NCBI RefSeq assembly: GCF_000372725.1
Contig: NW_005200478.1
Location: 64,968 to 128,967 of the forward strand
Origin: Emiliania huxleyi CCMP1516
Lineage: Eukaryota; Haptophyta; Isochrysidales; Noelaerhabdaceae
Length of the DNA stretch: 64,000 nt
Direction: 5' to 3'
Shown here: in pieces, positions 53,550 to 64,000 of the stretch
Numbering within the stretch: position 1 is the first letter of the stretch
How the letters are laid out: each line of letters opens with the position of its first letter
Program-made: the position numbers and the translations under genes
The notes under the pieces: model-generated
What the model was told of the DNA's origin: nothing
Databases searched by the model: none
Seen by the model: the letters and a program-made list of their open reading frames with translations, nothing else

Positions 53550-54908
53550 ATGATTTCGAAGGAGAGCGGGCGCTGCAGCTCGGGCGGGACCTTGCTCTGT
53601 GACGCCGCTCTCGCCGCCTCGTCCCGCCTCAACGAGGGCAACACCTACCCTGAGACTGTCCCTGCTTCGGCCGCTGGCCAGCCTTTGCTCGACTTCCTCG
53701 TCGACCGCTACGCCCACTCGACTCGCGAGGCGTGGACGTCCCACTGCAGAGCCGGCCGCCTTCGGCTCAACGGCACGCCTGCCACGGCCGACTGCCTGCT
53801 CCGCGAGGGCCAGCGGCTCGAGTACCACCGACCTCCTTGGCGCGAGCCGGCGGCGCCACGGTGGCTTTGGACGCTCTTCGCAGACGAGCACGCCGTGGTG
53901 CTCTGCAAGCCGAGCGGCCTTCCCACGCTGCCGTCGGAGCTCTACCACGACAGCACGGTGCTCTCTCTGCTGCGGCGCGGCGGCGAGCCAGTCCCAAGCC
54001 CCGTCCACCGGCTCGGCGTCGGCACCTCGGGCCTGCTACTCTGCGCGGCGTCTGCTCTCGGGCGGCGCGCCCTCTCCGTCGCCCTGCAGGAGCGACGCGT
54101 GTCGAAGACGTACCGCGCTCTCGTGCAGGGCCTGGTCGCGGGCGAGACGCTCGACATCGACTGCCCGATCGGGCCGGTGCCGCACGCGGCCGCCTTTGGC
54201 GGATCGTGCGGCGAGGTTTGCGCGGCCCGGCCAGAGGGCGGCGCCGGGTGCAAGGCGGCGCGCTCGCACCTCCGCGTCGTGCGGCGCGATGCGTCTGCGG
54301 CGGGCGGCGCTGGCGCGACGCTCGTTGAGGTGCGGATACCGACTGGCCGGCCGCACCAGATCCGAATCCACACCGCGTACGCAGGCCACCCGCTGGTTGG
54401 GGACCCGCTCTACTGTCGCGGCGGGCTGCCGCGGGGAGGGGGAGGCGGAGGCGGAGGAGGCGGAGGAGGAGGCAGAGGAGGAGGCGAGGGGAGGGAGGAG
54501 GAGTGTGTGGGTGGGTCGCGCGGCGGTGCGGTGCCGCGCCCGCCGCTGCCGCGGGATACTGGCTACCTGCTGCACGCGTGGCGGCTCGAGTTCCCGCACC
54601 CTTCCACCGGCGATACCGTCATGCTCGTCGCGCCTCCGCCTGCTCCGCTCTGTGACGCCGGCGAGGAGGCACTGGAGGAGGCGGCGGCGCGTGCGCTGGA
54701 GGCCGACCTGATCTACCGCGGAGAGGACGGCGAGGTGGCGGCGTGGAGGAGAGCCAGTGGCGGTGGCGGTGGCGGTGGCGAGAGTGAGGTGGCTGGGCGA
54801 GGTCGCCCGAGGAGAGTCAAAGGGAAGGGCAGCCGCTCCGAGGCAGAGATTGCAGCGGTGCGCGCGGAGAGGGCGGTCAAGCGTCTCACAGCGGCGGTGG
54901 TGACGTGA
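53550..54908 (+). CDS. RluA-family RNA pseudouridine synthase with altered catalytic loop
   Basis: Intron-free frame of 452 residues from the ATG at 53550; the frame is open upstream to 53262, but that part is low-complexity. An S4-like N-terminal part (CRAGRLRLNG, LREGQRLEYH) precedes the synthase domain: VVLCKPSGLPTLPS, PSPVHRLGVGTSGLLLCA, SKTYRALVQG, VRIPTGRPHQIRIHTAYAGH, PLVGDPLY, YLLHAWRLEFPHP. These are RluA motifs in order. The catalytic Asp of HRLD is Gly here (HRLG). I recall a similar HRLG loop in some plant RPUSD-like proteins, but could not verify it. A Gly tract (54435-54490) interrupts the domain near the C-terminus. Confidence 0.85.
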   Translation: MISKESGRCSSGGTLLCDAALAASSRLNEGNTYPETVPASAAGQPLLDFLVDRYAHSTREAWTSHCRAGRLRLNGTPATADCLLREGQRLEYHRPPWREPAAPRWLWTLFADEHAVVLCKPSGLPTLPSELYHDSTVLSLLRRGGEPVPSPVHRLGVGTSGLLLCAASALGRRALSVALQERRVSKTYRALVQGLVAGETLDIDCPIGPVPHAAAFGGSCGEVCAARPEGGAGCKAARSHLRVVRRDASAAGGAGATLVEVRIPTGRPHQIRIHTAYAGHPLVGDPLYCRGGLPRGGGGGGGGGGGGGRGGGEGREEECVGGSRGGAVPRPPLPRDTGYLLHAWRLEFPHPSTGDTVMLVAPPPAPLCDAGEEALEEAAARALEADLIYRGEDGEVAAWRRASGGGGGGGESEVAGRGRPRRVKGKGSRSEAEIAAVRAERAVKRLTAAVVT

Positions 54909-55243
54909 AATATCACGTAATATCCGTCCATATGAGCACCTTTTTTTCGCGGCCCCTGGTAGCAGCCTGGTTTTGTGTTTGTAAATTACAAGCGCGCCTC
55001 CGCTAATTTGCCCACCGCGGGGCGTAAGAATACTCGTGAGCGCGCTCGTTGCCCCGAGAGGCTGCGCACATGCGACCCCCAATCGTCAGCGCGACACGGT
55101 GTGTGTGTGCTGTGGTGTGTCGTGTGTGGCATCGTCGCGTGGTGAGAGAGAGACGTGCGCGCGTCGTGCCCTCATTCGTCCACTGCGCCTGTCGCGCGCG
55201 CGGGTTCACGGTCTGCGGCGTCTCTCTCCATCTTCGGCCCGAT

Positions 55244-57103
55244 CTACGGCGCGAAGCCCTCGACCTCGAGCAGCCCGAGCACGAGCGCGACGCCGTAGCC
55301 GGTGGCGCGGTCGGCGTGGAAGGCCGGCCCCGCGCAGTCGATGTGGAGCCACGCGCCTTCAAAGTCGGGGTGCAAGTTCTCCCCGATGAAGTTGCCAGCG
55401 CACGAGACCTGCGCGTTGCCCCGGTCCTTGACCGAATTCTTGCAGTCCGCGACCTTGGAGGCGAACTCAGCGCGGTGGAACTCCGGCGCGTAAGGAACCT
55501 GCTTGCACACGCGAGGGCGTGAGGCGCGCTTCACCGGCTGGCCTTGCTCCGCTCTTGAGGGGGAGGGCGGTGCCGGGTGGACGAGGTCGCCGGTGCGCCT
55601 CCCCGCCGCGACGGCGGCGCGCTCGGTCTCCTCGTCGTTCGTGAAGACGGCGGCGAAGTGCTTCCCCGTCGCGACCATCTGCGCACCGGTGAGCGTCGCC
55701 ATGTCGACGACGAGGTCGGGCGAGCCTCCGCCCGGCAGCAGGCTGGGCGAGGCGGTGACGTGCGCGACGCCGTCCGAGAGGACGAGCCTGCCCTCGGCGT
55801 CCGTGTTGTTGATCTCGCACGTCTTGCCAGAGAAGAAGCAGAGCACGTCGTCGTTGCGGAAGGCCGTCGGCCCAATCGCGTTCTCAGCGAGGCAGAGGGC
55901 GCAGTGCAGCGCCGTGCCTCCGGTGCCGATGGAGACCGCCGCCTCAAAGGCGCCGAGCAGCCCGGCGGCGCCTGCAGCAGGGCTCCGGCAAGGCTCAAGG
56001 GAGGCGCCGCCTCAGCCCGGCAGCAGCGGCGCGGCGCGCCTCCCATGTCGGCCTTCATGCCGCACATGCCCTCCTTTGGCTTGAGGGCGAGCCCTCCCGT
56101 GTCGTACACAATCCCCTTGCCGACCAGGCAAACCTTCTTGCTCGCACCGTCCGGCACGTGCGAGAGGACGCACAGCGCCGGCGGCTCGGTCGCAGCCTTC
56201 CCGACGCCGTACAGTCCGCCGTAGCCGCGCTCGCGCAGCTCGTCGCCAGAGATGACCTCGACGAGCACCTCGTTGACGCATCAGTTAACGAGTCAATACA
56301 CTCCTCAGCTCGTCGCCCAGAGAGGACCCGGACGAGGTCACCTCGCGGCCCTGCTCGCGCAGCCGCGCCGCCACCGCCCCCGCCTCCTGCACGAAGGCCG
56401 TCGTCGTGAGCTGCTCGGGAGGCGCGTCGACCAGCCGTGCCGCCAGCCGCACGCCCGCCGCCGCTTTCGCGCAAGGCCCGTAGACGCTCCCGGCGCCGTC
56501 GGAGATGGCGGCAGAGCGGGTGGCGAAGCCGACCCGCACGCACCCGCGCGGCTCGGCCGGCTGGCGCAGCTTCTTCTGCGAGTAGAGCGGGAAGGCGCGA
56601 GCGACAGCGCAGGCTGCGCCGGCCGCGTGCGCCGGCTCCTCGAGGACGAGGAGGACGGCGGCACCGCCGCCCTCCTTGGCGGCGTCGGTCGCGGCGGGGG
56701 CGACGAGCGAGGTGATCGCGTGCGGGCGAATCGGAGAATTGTGCCGCGAGCAGTGCTCGGGCAGCACGGCGGCGACCAGCGTCTTGGCCTCGCCGTCTGC
56801 AGCGGTGTACATCGTGCTTGCGGAGCCGCCCGCGTCACCGGGCTTGACTTTACCCACAAGCGCCTTCCAGAGATCCACGGGCACGCCGGCAGGAAGGAGC
56901 GTCGGCGACAGCTCGAGAAGCGCAGTTTGCCGCCCAACAACCACCGTCGAGGCCGCTTTGCCCAGTGTTGAGGCGGGAGACTCGAAGAGGAGCTCGGGCG
57001 CGGAGCTGGTGGCGTCGGCCATGGTTGCAGCAGAGCGAGCCGTCATTAGCGGGGCGATGCGAAGGGCGCACGCCGACTGAGCAAGCAGGGCGAGCCTGAG
57101 CAT
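55244..57103 (-). CDS. M17 leucyl aminopeptidase, NPEPL1-like
   Basis: Four exons, 57103-56300, 56268-56040, 55971-55574 and 55498-55244, give 561 residues. The N-terminus MLRLALLAQSACALRIAPL could be a targeting peptide; a second ATG gives MADATSSAPE. The catalytic domain has KGIVYDTGGLALKPKEGM, then NNTDAEGRLVLSDG (the M17 signature with metal-binding Asp/Glu and Arg), DMATLTGAQMVATG and KNSVKDRGNAQVSCAGNFI. Both halves match the NPEPL1 branch of two-zinc leucine aminopeptidases. Introns 2 and 3 have GC donors. The first intron, if real, is only 31 nt (56299-56269) and lies in a partly duplicated stretch. Confidence 0.88.
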
Positions 57104-57448
57104 GCGCGCAAAAAAACGAATTAACCTAGCTGCGAACTTCGAGGGTTCGTTCGACTCGAGGCGAGGGCCGCCGTTTGCCGTTCGTAGGTAGGGGGAGCGG
57201 CCCTTTGGTCCGCGCGCGACGCGCGCGATGTATTTTTGATCTTGTTCCTTTCTCCACCGTCGCCGCCGTCGCCCGGCACGCCGCGGCCGTGGCCGCCGCC
57301 GTGCCGCCCGTGGCTCGTGCCGTACCGGAAGGGGGGGAAGGCGGGGGGATTTCAATGTTTCCCTCCGTCGGCGATAACCTCGGCACACTCTCCGAATGGC
57401 CCTGCCTGCACCGTCGTACGTACGACTTAGTGTTCTCGTTGTCTCGTG

Positions 57449-57802
57449 ATGCTACTATCGGCCTCCGTCAAACAGCGTCGAGCTAAGCCGAAGAAGCATA
57501 AGGATGAGCCGTGTCGCCGCGCACCTACACGGCGCTTGGCGAAGCCAAAATCTGACTTCGCGCTACAAACGCCGCCGCCGCAAAATCTGCTGCAGCAAAA
57601 GCTCGCCTCGATCACGTGCGTGCTGCTTGCCATCTCTCAACTGACGGCACTGATACTACAACCGACCCCGCTCAAGTCACAAGAACCAGACCCTGTGTGG
57701 GTCCAAGTCACGCCTCTCCTGTCGCTAGTGGTCGCTGTACACGTCGCGCTCTTTTTTTCGGGCGTGGAGTTTGTTCGTTTCGGTCTCCAAATCGAGGCGT
57801 AG
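57449..57802 (+). CDS. Small two-span membrane protein, unknown
   Basis: A 117-residue frame from ATG 57449. A basic N-terminus (KQRRAKPKKHKDEP) precedes two hydrophobic spans (LASITCVLLAISQLTALIL; VTPLLSLVVAVHVALFFSG). It diverges from the aminopeptidase gene, whose start is 346 bp away, so the two could share a promoter region. No homology recognised. The following 57803-58563 shows no gene. Confidence 0.5.
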   Translation: MLLSASVKQRRAKPKKHKDEPCRRAPTRRLAKPKSDFALQTPPPQNLLQQKLASITCVLLAISQLTALILQPTPLKSQEPDPVWVQVTPLLSLVVAVHVALFFSGVEFVRFGLQIEA

Positions 57803-58563
57803 AGTTCCTTCAAAGCGAGCACTTTGTCGGTGTCGGCGGGCTGACGGCGGCCGCCGGAATCGCGATTCGCTCTGCCAGCAGCCAGCAGCCTCGTGTCGCC
57901 GTCTCTCGTTGGCGCAGCAGCAGCGAGATAGGGCTAGCAGTAGGCAGCTAGCTTCTGAGGAGGGCGTCCATAGACACCTTGATCCTTGAGCACTTAAGCA
58001 CTGGATAGGGTCGATTCCGCATGGTACGGGACCCCTCGATGGCCAGGGCCACGAGGGTGAACGTAGCTCCTCACAGACGTCTCCGTCGACTTGGAGTCCA
58101 ATGCGCACCCTCACAGTGTCGAGACTCTCGGGCGGGCAAACCCTCGTACTGGATGTTCACTTCTTCGATGAAGGACGAGGGAGGGGGAGGAGTCGACATG
58201 CTAATGCGCTGTCTCGAGACTACTGCGGCGAGCGTGCAGCAGCGCTCGGCAAATGTCTGTCTGTTAGTGTGACAAGGGTCAAGGCGCATATGCGCAAACA
58301 AGAAAAACGAGTTGTTTCAAGCAAGCCGAGCACCACCTCTCAACGCGTATTCCTTCAAAGTGCTCGCTTCATCTGTGTGCTTAGGCAATACCCACACTGT
58401 GGAGAAAGACAAAGGGTGAGAGCGCGCGAGCCGGGAGAGTCGCATCGCTCGTGCGTCGTCGGGGACCAAGAGTGACCAGTGAGAAGAGAGGGAGACGACG
58501 ATGGGCCAAGAGGGAGAGGAGTTCCTGGCGCCCTCCCCGGCCCGGCCGGGTGTGCGCGATCGC

Positions 58564-61104
58564 TCAAGCCGCCCCGTGCTGCGCCCACAGCCAGCGGCTC
58601 GACTCGTGGCTCGGGATGTGCCACGTGCTCGAGGCTGGCTCGAACTGCATGATGGACGAGAAGATTCGCGGAAACTCGAGAGTCGGCTCCTGCTGCCACT
58701 CGCGGAAGCAGAAGCGCACCACGTGCCGGTCGCGCCAGCGCGAGAAGGAGCGCGGCCGCAACATCCCGAACGAGTGGTCCCGCATCTGGTCGTTGGACAC
58801 GACGCAGCAGCCGTCGCCCGAGGCCATGGCCGCGTACAGCCAGTAGAGGTCGTCGTTTTGCTTGCGCGGAGTGGCGAGGAGGACGCCCTCCTCGCTCCAG
58901 CGCGCGAGCAGCTTCGCCTCCTCGGATCCGGCCGGCCGGCCCGTCGTGTGCTTCTCGTGCAGCACGAGCAGCACTCGCGGCGGAGGCCCCTCCCGCCGGA
59001 TGCGCTGGATCGCGCGCAGCAGCCGGTCCACCTGCTGCAGGTCGAGGAGCTCCTCGCGATGCGCCTCCGCCTTGCGCCTAGTGGAAGTGTCTCGGACGCG
59101 TCTGGAGGTGCCCTCGAGCGAGACGGCACCTCAACCTCTGCCCCGGCGCCGCCGCTCCGCCTCGCCGACGAAGGAAGAGACGGAGGAAGAGGCCGCGTCG
59201 GAGGCGCCTGCCGAGACGGGCCCTGCTGCCGCGGCGCGCGCCTGCCGCCGCACGCGGCTCACCTCCTTGCCCTGGCCGAAGAAGCCGATGTTTGCCGCGT
59301 CGAGCACAAAGTCCCACGGGCCCCTCTCCCGCACCCTCTCCCGCACCCACTCCGTGAAGCGCCCAAAGTCGCGCCCGCCACTCGCGAGCCGCTTGATGCC
59401 CTCGCACAGCGCCGCCCGCTCGTCAGCGTCGACCGCAACCTGCTGCAGGACGAGCCCGGACGCGGAGCAGCGGCCAGAGCCGTCCACCTCGGTCAGAGCA
59501 GCCCGCCACCCCCACGGCCGGCTGGGCGCACGCGCGCCGGCATCCGATGCGGTCGGCGGTGCGACCCCCGCCCCTCCTCCGCCCGGCTCGGCGTCTGGCC
59601 CGTCCTGCGGCTATATAATAATATTTATTGTTATTATATTTCATTTAATTATTATATAGGCGTCTGGCCCGTCCTGCGGCTATATAACAATTATTATTAT
59701 ATTTCATTTAATTATTATATAGGCGTCTGGCCCGTCCTGCGGCGCTGCGTCTCCGGCCGCGCCGGCCGAGGCCGCCGTGCCGGCCGTGCCGGCTGCAGCT
59801 GCCGCGCCCTCTCCGCCGGGCGTGGCGGCCGCGCCGATGTCGAAGCAGTGCGCCATGGCGTCGAGGTGCTCGTCCGACATACTCGACACCTCTGTCGCCA
59901 TCCAGCCGAGCAGCTCGCCTGCGGGACGTGTCGCGGACGTGTCGCGGACGTGTCGCGGACGTGTCGCCGTCCGGCCAGGCCAGCTCGCCGAGCGCGTCTA
60001 GGAGGCGTCTGGGAGGCTCGGAAGAGTCTGGGGAAGTGTCTGGGGAAGTGTCTGGGGAAGTGTCTGGGGAAGTGTGTCTGGGGAAGTGTCTGGGAGCGGC
60101 TCGCCGAGCGCGTCGCCGTCTGCTCGGCGCGCGTGCAGCCGGGCGAGCATGATGAACTCGGCGTCGCCCGGCGCGAGGCCGGCGGCGCGCATCTGCTCGC
60201 ACGTCGAGGCGGCGAGCGGCGCGTCCGCCCGGTCCGCGGCCGCCGCGATCAGCGGCGAGAAGGAGCGGAGCCGCACGCGGTCGGCGCAGGAGCCCTGCAG
60301 CATGTCGGTGAGGAGCGCCTGAGCCCGCGCCACGTCGCCGTGCGCGCACATGAGGCGGATCATCCCCGACCAGCTGGGCTCGTGCAGCGGCGTCCCCGCC
60401 GCCCTCGCGGCCTCCCAGACCCGCGCCGCCAGCGCGACGTCCGGCGGAGTAGTGATGCCGCAGAGGTGGAGGAGCAGCGAGCAGTCCGCGTCGGAGGGCG
60501 CCGCGCCCGCCGCCTCCATCCGGCTGAAGACGCGGGCGGCGCCCGCGGCGTCCGACCTGCTCGCGCAGCGGCGCAGCTCCTTGCTGCTCTCCCTCCGGTC
60601 GAAGCGCGGCTCCGTCGGCGGAGGAGCCTGCGCCGCGGCGTCCGCGTCTGGCGGCGGCGGCGCCTCGGCTGGCGCTGGCTGTTCGGCGGCACCGCTGCCG
60701 TCGACGGGCGCGGAGGACGCGTCCGGTGCCGCGTCCGGTCCGGGCGCTGCCTCGTCGCGTTTCCGTTTGGCACCAGCCGCCTCGGCGACGCGTGCCCCGC
60801 CGGCCGCCGGCGGAGGCGGAGGTGGCAGCGTGACCAGCACGCCCAGCTGCCGCCTGCCACCCTCCCCGCTCTCCATCTTGGTGGCGCGCAGGCCCAGTCG
60901 CTCGGCGTAGCTGTAGATGCACGCGCGGATGTAGCTCGACTGGGCGGGCAGTGCAAGCTCCGTTGGCGTGCGGGCGGACGCCGGCCGCGCACTCGCCTTG
61001 CGGAACTTGCAGAGCGAGTCCCACAGCTTTCGCGTCTGCTTGTCTCGGGGAGGGTAGAGGCTGGTGGCAGCGGGCGCGTCCTGTGCGTGCGCGTCACTCG
61101 ACAT
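58564..61104 (-). CDS. Protein-only RNase P (PRORP-like, PPR plus NYN nuclease)
   Basis: Exon 1 (61104-60105) encodes a helical N-terminus and PPR-type repeats (VFSRMEAAGAAPSDADCSLL; MIRLMCAHGDVARAQALLTD). Its GC-donor intron leads to exon 2 from 59918 (GELLGWMATEVSSMSDEHLD). The metallonuclease domain follows: WDFVLDAANIGFFGQG, then VVSNDQMRDHSFGML, WHIPS and a stop at 58564-58566. These Asp clusters are those of the PRORP NYN domain, which trims tRNA 5' leaders in organelles or nucleus without RNA. Exon 2 is broken by two AT-rich inserts (59611-59721) carrying in-frame stops, so either these are spliced out or this allele is damaged. Confidence 0.8.
59590..59743 (-). repeat. Two AT-rich palindromic inserts between three direct repeats in PRORP
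   Basis: A GC-rich unit (GCGTCTGGCCCGTCCTGCGG) occurs three times, starting at 59591, 59660 and 59723. The 49-bp and 43-bp spacers begin CTATATAA and end TTATATAG, perfect 8-bp inverted ends; the longer one has 11 bp. Removing both spacers and two repeats restores an uninterrupted PRORP frame (...PQDGPDAEPG...). Confidence 0.9.
60006..60098 (-). repeat. CCCAGACACTT minisatellite in a PRORP intron
   Basis: On the minus strand units CCCCAGACACTT repeat about six times and end CTCCCAGACGCCTCCTAGAC, the same family as the 11536-12055 array in the DHHC-like gene. A second array of GACACGTCCGC units (59927-59970) fills the 3' end of the same intron. Confidence 0.85.
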
Positions 61105-61290
61105 ATGGCCCTGCGATGAGACTGGGTCAAGGTCCGCAGCCCTCTCGTGGCCGTGAACGAGCAAAGATTTTTCTTCATTTTCAGGCCCATCCCCCCCGAC
61201 TACCTGCCGTTCTTTTTACGCGCAGGCTGGTGAGTACAGACCACGCCTGTGCTATTCACAGCACGCGGGTTTACCTACGGCTTATTTACC

Positions 61291-61549
61291 ATGTACAACG
61301 ACAACCACAACCACTGCCTCCTGTGAAGTGAGGCTTCGTCGAAGCCTGCCGTGCAGCAGGTGCGTGAAAAAAAACCAGGCGAAGGCGGAGGCGAAGGCTC
61401 GGCAGAGGGAGCGCGTCGCCGCCATCCTCGCGGGCACGGACGCTGCGGGCGCGGGCGCGGGGGTGGAGGAGGCGCTCAATTGCTGGGAGGAGGGTGCGTA
61501 CGAAGCGGAGACGCTGGAGACGCTCGCCGAGTTCGGCGATTCCGATTGA
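61291..61549 (+). CDS. Small hypothetical protein with a 37-nt intron
   Basis: ATG 61291 opens MYNDNHNHCLL. An intron of 37 nt (61323-61359, GTGAAG...GCAG) joins it in frame to CVKKNQAKAEAKARQRERVA and an acidic end (LETLAEFGDSD), 73 residues in all. The start lies 186 bp from the divergent PRORP start. The protein is basic and helical in the middle, acidic at the end, and not recognised. Without the splice the first exon stops after CLL. Confidence 0.45.
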
Positions 61550-61877
61550 GCGCCTCCCTCTCTCTCCGGCTGCGCGCAAGCGCGCATGACCGGTGCGGTC
61601 TCCGAGTCGGCGTCTAGCGCGCGCGATAAGGGTTTTGCTCGCCTTCCCTGGGACCCCGTGTTGCATGTCACTGTCATCACTGTGCGATTTCGGGGCCCGG
61701 GGTTGTGCGTTTACGTGAAAAAAACTCGCAGAGGACCACTGGGTTTGTACTATTAACAACGAAGGCGCTCTCAAAAAAACGATAAAAGGCCGACTTAGAG
61801 CTTTGCTTGGGCTTTTGGCCGCACTACTCCCGACAGCGCTCGCCGCTCCGCCTCCCTGCCACCCCGCTCCTTCCAGT

Positions 61878-63746
61878 ATGAGCCACGACGAGCGCGGCGT
61901 TGCGGACGTGCGCGCGCCACCGGCCAAGCCCGCGCGAATCCGAACGCGATTTCAGGATCAAAGAGGGCGCCGCGAGTGTGAGGTCCGATTCCTCCGTTCC
62001 GGTCCGCTCCTCAGGTGTCCGAAAAGCTGTTTTCGCGCGTCACCAAGTACCACGCGCAAATTGGCGCCACCGTCAAGAAGGCGCGCGCTGCTCCCAGCAG
62101 CCCCCTTCCCGCCCGGGAGCGCCTCCGCCGATTCCGAGCGCCGCTCCCTCGCAGGACACTCTCAACCAGCTGGAGTGGAACCTGCTCACCGAAGCAAAGG
62201 AGCAGGCACGGCCGCCCCGCGAGCAGCGCCGCCGCCCCGCGCGCGCGCCCCGACCCGCCTCCTGCGCTCGCCGCGCCGCGCCCGCGCCCCTCGCCACAGC
62301 CTCCCGCCTCTCACCCCGCCTCTCTTCCTTGCTCGGCCTCCAGTTCCACCGTGGCGAGTACGAGATGGCGCTCAACACCTTCACCGCCTGCCTCGCGGTG
62401 CGTGCCCGCCCGCCCGGGAGCCGGAGGGGCCCAGCCTGCAGCGCAGCTCCGACTCTCACCCCTCCCGCCCCGGACTTCCTCCCCACCTGCCGCCCTCCCT
62501 ACTCGGGCCTGCTGCGCCCGAGCCTCTCCCCCCCCGCCGCTCACCCCTCTCACTCGGCTCGCGCTCCCCTCGCGCTCTTCAGGTGACGGAGAAGACGCGC
62601 AACTCGAAGGACTTCGCGGTCCGCGGCGCCATCGTCCACAACATCGCCTCCTGCCTCCACCACCTCGGCGAGATCGAGGCGCGCAGCCTGCTAGAGTCGC
62701 AGCCTGCTAGAGTCGCAGCCGGCTAGAGTCGCAGCCTGCTAGAGTCGCAGCCTGCTAGAGTCGCAGCCTGCGCCTGCAGACCTCCGCACCGCGAGACTGC
62801 GCCCCGCGAGGCTGCGCCCGCCGCTCCGCGCAGGCGGCGCAGGAGTACTACGAGCAGGCGATCAACTCGTTCGAGAAGGCGAAGATGCCGGTGGTCGAGA
62901 AGCTGCTCTACGGCGACACGAACAAGCGCCGCGTCGACTTTGTCAAGGCTCGCGAGCGGACGGCAGGGAGACAGACCCGCTCTTTGCGCCAGCCCCCCCT
63001 CCCCCCTCCCACCGCAGGAGCGGCTGATTGACATCTCGTGGGGCCGCAAGCCCGACATCGACAAGTACCTCGACGNNNNNNNNNNNNNNNNNNNNNNNNN
63101 NNNNNNNNNNNNNNNNNNNNNNNNNNNNNNNNNNNNNNNNNNNNNNNNNNNNNNNNNNNNNNNNNNNNNNNNNNNNNNNCAGACTACCCCTACGACCGCC
63201 GACCCGCGTGGATGTCCGCGAACACCCCCCGGCGGAGGAGGGGCGCGCAGCGGCGGCGCGTACGCCTCGGTCGGGAACGGTGCTCCCCGTTGGCCCGCCT
63301 CCCTCTCCCGGCCCTTTCCCCCTCCCTGCCCCGCCCTCTCCCCCTATCCGCCCCGCCCTCTCCCCCTTTCCGCCCTGAGAGGGTCTCCAGCCGCCGCCTC
63401 TTTCCCACCGCGGCCTTTTTCCCACGGCCGCCTCACGCCCCCCCCCCTCCTGCCCCCAGGCCCGCCCGGCCTCGAGGAGCATTCTGCCGGGTACGACAGC
63501 GCCGACGCGGGAGCGGGCGCGAGCGCGGAGGACGACGCGACGCAGGAGCAGGCGCGGAGGGAGTGGCTGCAGTACTACCTGCAGACGTCGGCGTGGGAGC
63601 AGGCCGAGGAGCTCGTCGTCACCGCGGATGAGCGCGAGGACCTGGAGTACCTGCGCGACCGCGAGCGGCGGCTCGGGCCCACGGGGGGGGGGGGCTCCTC
63701 GTACGGCCGCGAGGGGCAGCTGCTCGACGGCGAGCTGCTCGAGTGA
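61878..63746 (+). CDS. TPR-type repeat protein, interrupted by a gap
   Basis: Start MSHDERGVADV at 61878. Supported exons then follow behind AG acceptors: VSEKLFSRVTKYHAQIGATV (62015), TLNQLEWNLLTEAKEQ (62158), FHRGEYEMALNTFTACLAV (62344), TEKTRNSKDFAVRGAIVHNI (62585), AQEYYEQAINSFEKAKMPVV (62836), ERLIDISWGRKPDIDKYLD (63018), then 104 N. The last exon has EEHSAGYDSADAG and QYYLQTSAWEQAEELV and stops at 63744-63746. The helical pairs look like TPRs that count family members in a scaffold role; the family name is unknown to me. One intron holds five copies of a CTAGAGTCGCAGCCTG unit (62687-62775). Confidence 0.65.
62687..62775 (+). repeat. 16-bp tandem repeat in a TPR-gene intron
   Basis: CTAGAGTCGCAGCCTG repeats about five times, starting at the putative 5' end of the intron after LHHLGEIEA. 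Confidence 0.85.
63076..63179. other. Assembly gap (104 N)
   Basis: Undetermined bases inside the TPR-protein gene, directly after DIDKYLD. 63747-64000 beyond the gene shows no feature. Confidence 1.
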
Positions 63747-64000
63747 AGCTGCTCGAGTGAGGGGGCGAGGCGAGGAGCCCTGCCTGAAAGGGGAGAGGCC
63801 CGCCTCTCTCGGCCGCCTCTCTCGGGCAGGGGGGGGGCGTCTCTAGCCGCCGCCGCCCGCCGCTCGCCCATGCTGGGGGGGGGGCGGCTCGGGGCCCCGC
63901 GGGAGGCGCTCCCTGCCGCTCCGTGCCGCTCCCGAGGCGCGGTGCTGCGCTGGCGTGCGCAGGCCTCGCCTCGCGGGCGCCGCTTCGGGGCCTTGTGCGA

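Overview
This 64-kb window is nuclear DNA of a GC-rich, flagellated, probably photosynthetic eukaryote. Genes have many short introns, a large share of them with GC-AG borders. Exons stay GC-rich, while repeats and simple-sequence tracts fill introns and spacers. Axonemal genes (RIB43A, DRC11), a eukaryotic-type NRT2 nitrate transporter and the frequent GC donors together fit a haptophyte alga of the Emiliania huxleyi kind. That assignment is inference. Two runs of N (20927-21862, 63076-63179) mark a draft assembly.

Layout, left to right: a histidine-phosphatase fragment; a six-exon type II Golgi glycosyltransferase (1862-4779); a repeat-rich spacer; an IQ-motif protein (minus); a cassette between direct repeats (8196-9014); a DHHC-like palmitoyltransferase (10676 onward); a Pkr1-like small ER membrane protein (13968-14403); two adjacent axonemal genes on the minus strand, RIB43A and DRC11 (15039-19264); a VPS13-C-like fragment and a SANT-domain corepressor-like gene on either side of the first gap; a RagC/D GTPase (minus); a secreted parallel beta-helix protein (minus); a small protein starting MGCASS (minus) diverging from an EGF plus fucosyltransferase-like gene; the NRT2 nitrate transporter; a TM9SF nonaspanin; a cullin (minus); an EF-hand/coiled-coil membrane protein; a four-TM protein (minus); a DNA-transposon-like element; a multi-TM protein; an RluA-type pseudouridine synthase; an M17 aminopeptidase (minus); small membrane proteins; a protein-only RNase P (minus); and a TPR protein running to the right edge. 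Neighbouring genes share no pathway, except for the two axonemal genes.

The most notable content is a set of tiny insertion elements. (1) A roughly 30-bp sequence containing GATTTTTAGCAATA occurs twice between 8-9 bp direct repeats, once with a matching empty site in a paralogous block. The same two ends bound the 116-nt first intron of NRT2, which also lies between 9-bp repeats, so this looks like an intron-forming element (introner) and its short derivatives. (2) AT-rich, partly palindromic 34-49 bp inserts sit between 20-34 bp direct repeats at three loci. (3) An inverted-repeat element lies just upstream of at least five genes, in the orientation of the gene. (4) Several minisatellite families sit in introns of unrelated genes, in the sense orientation.
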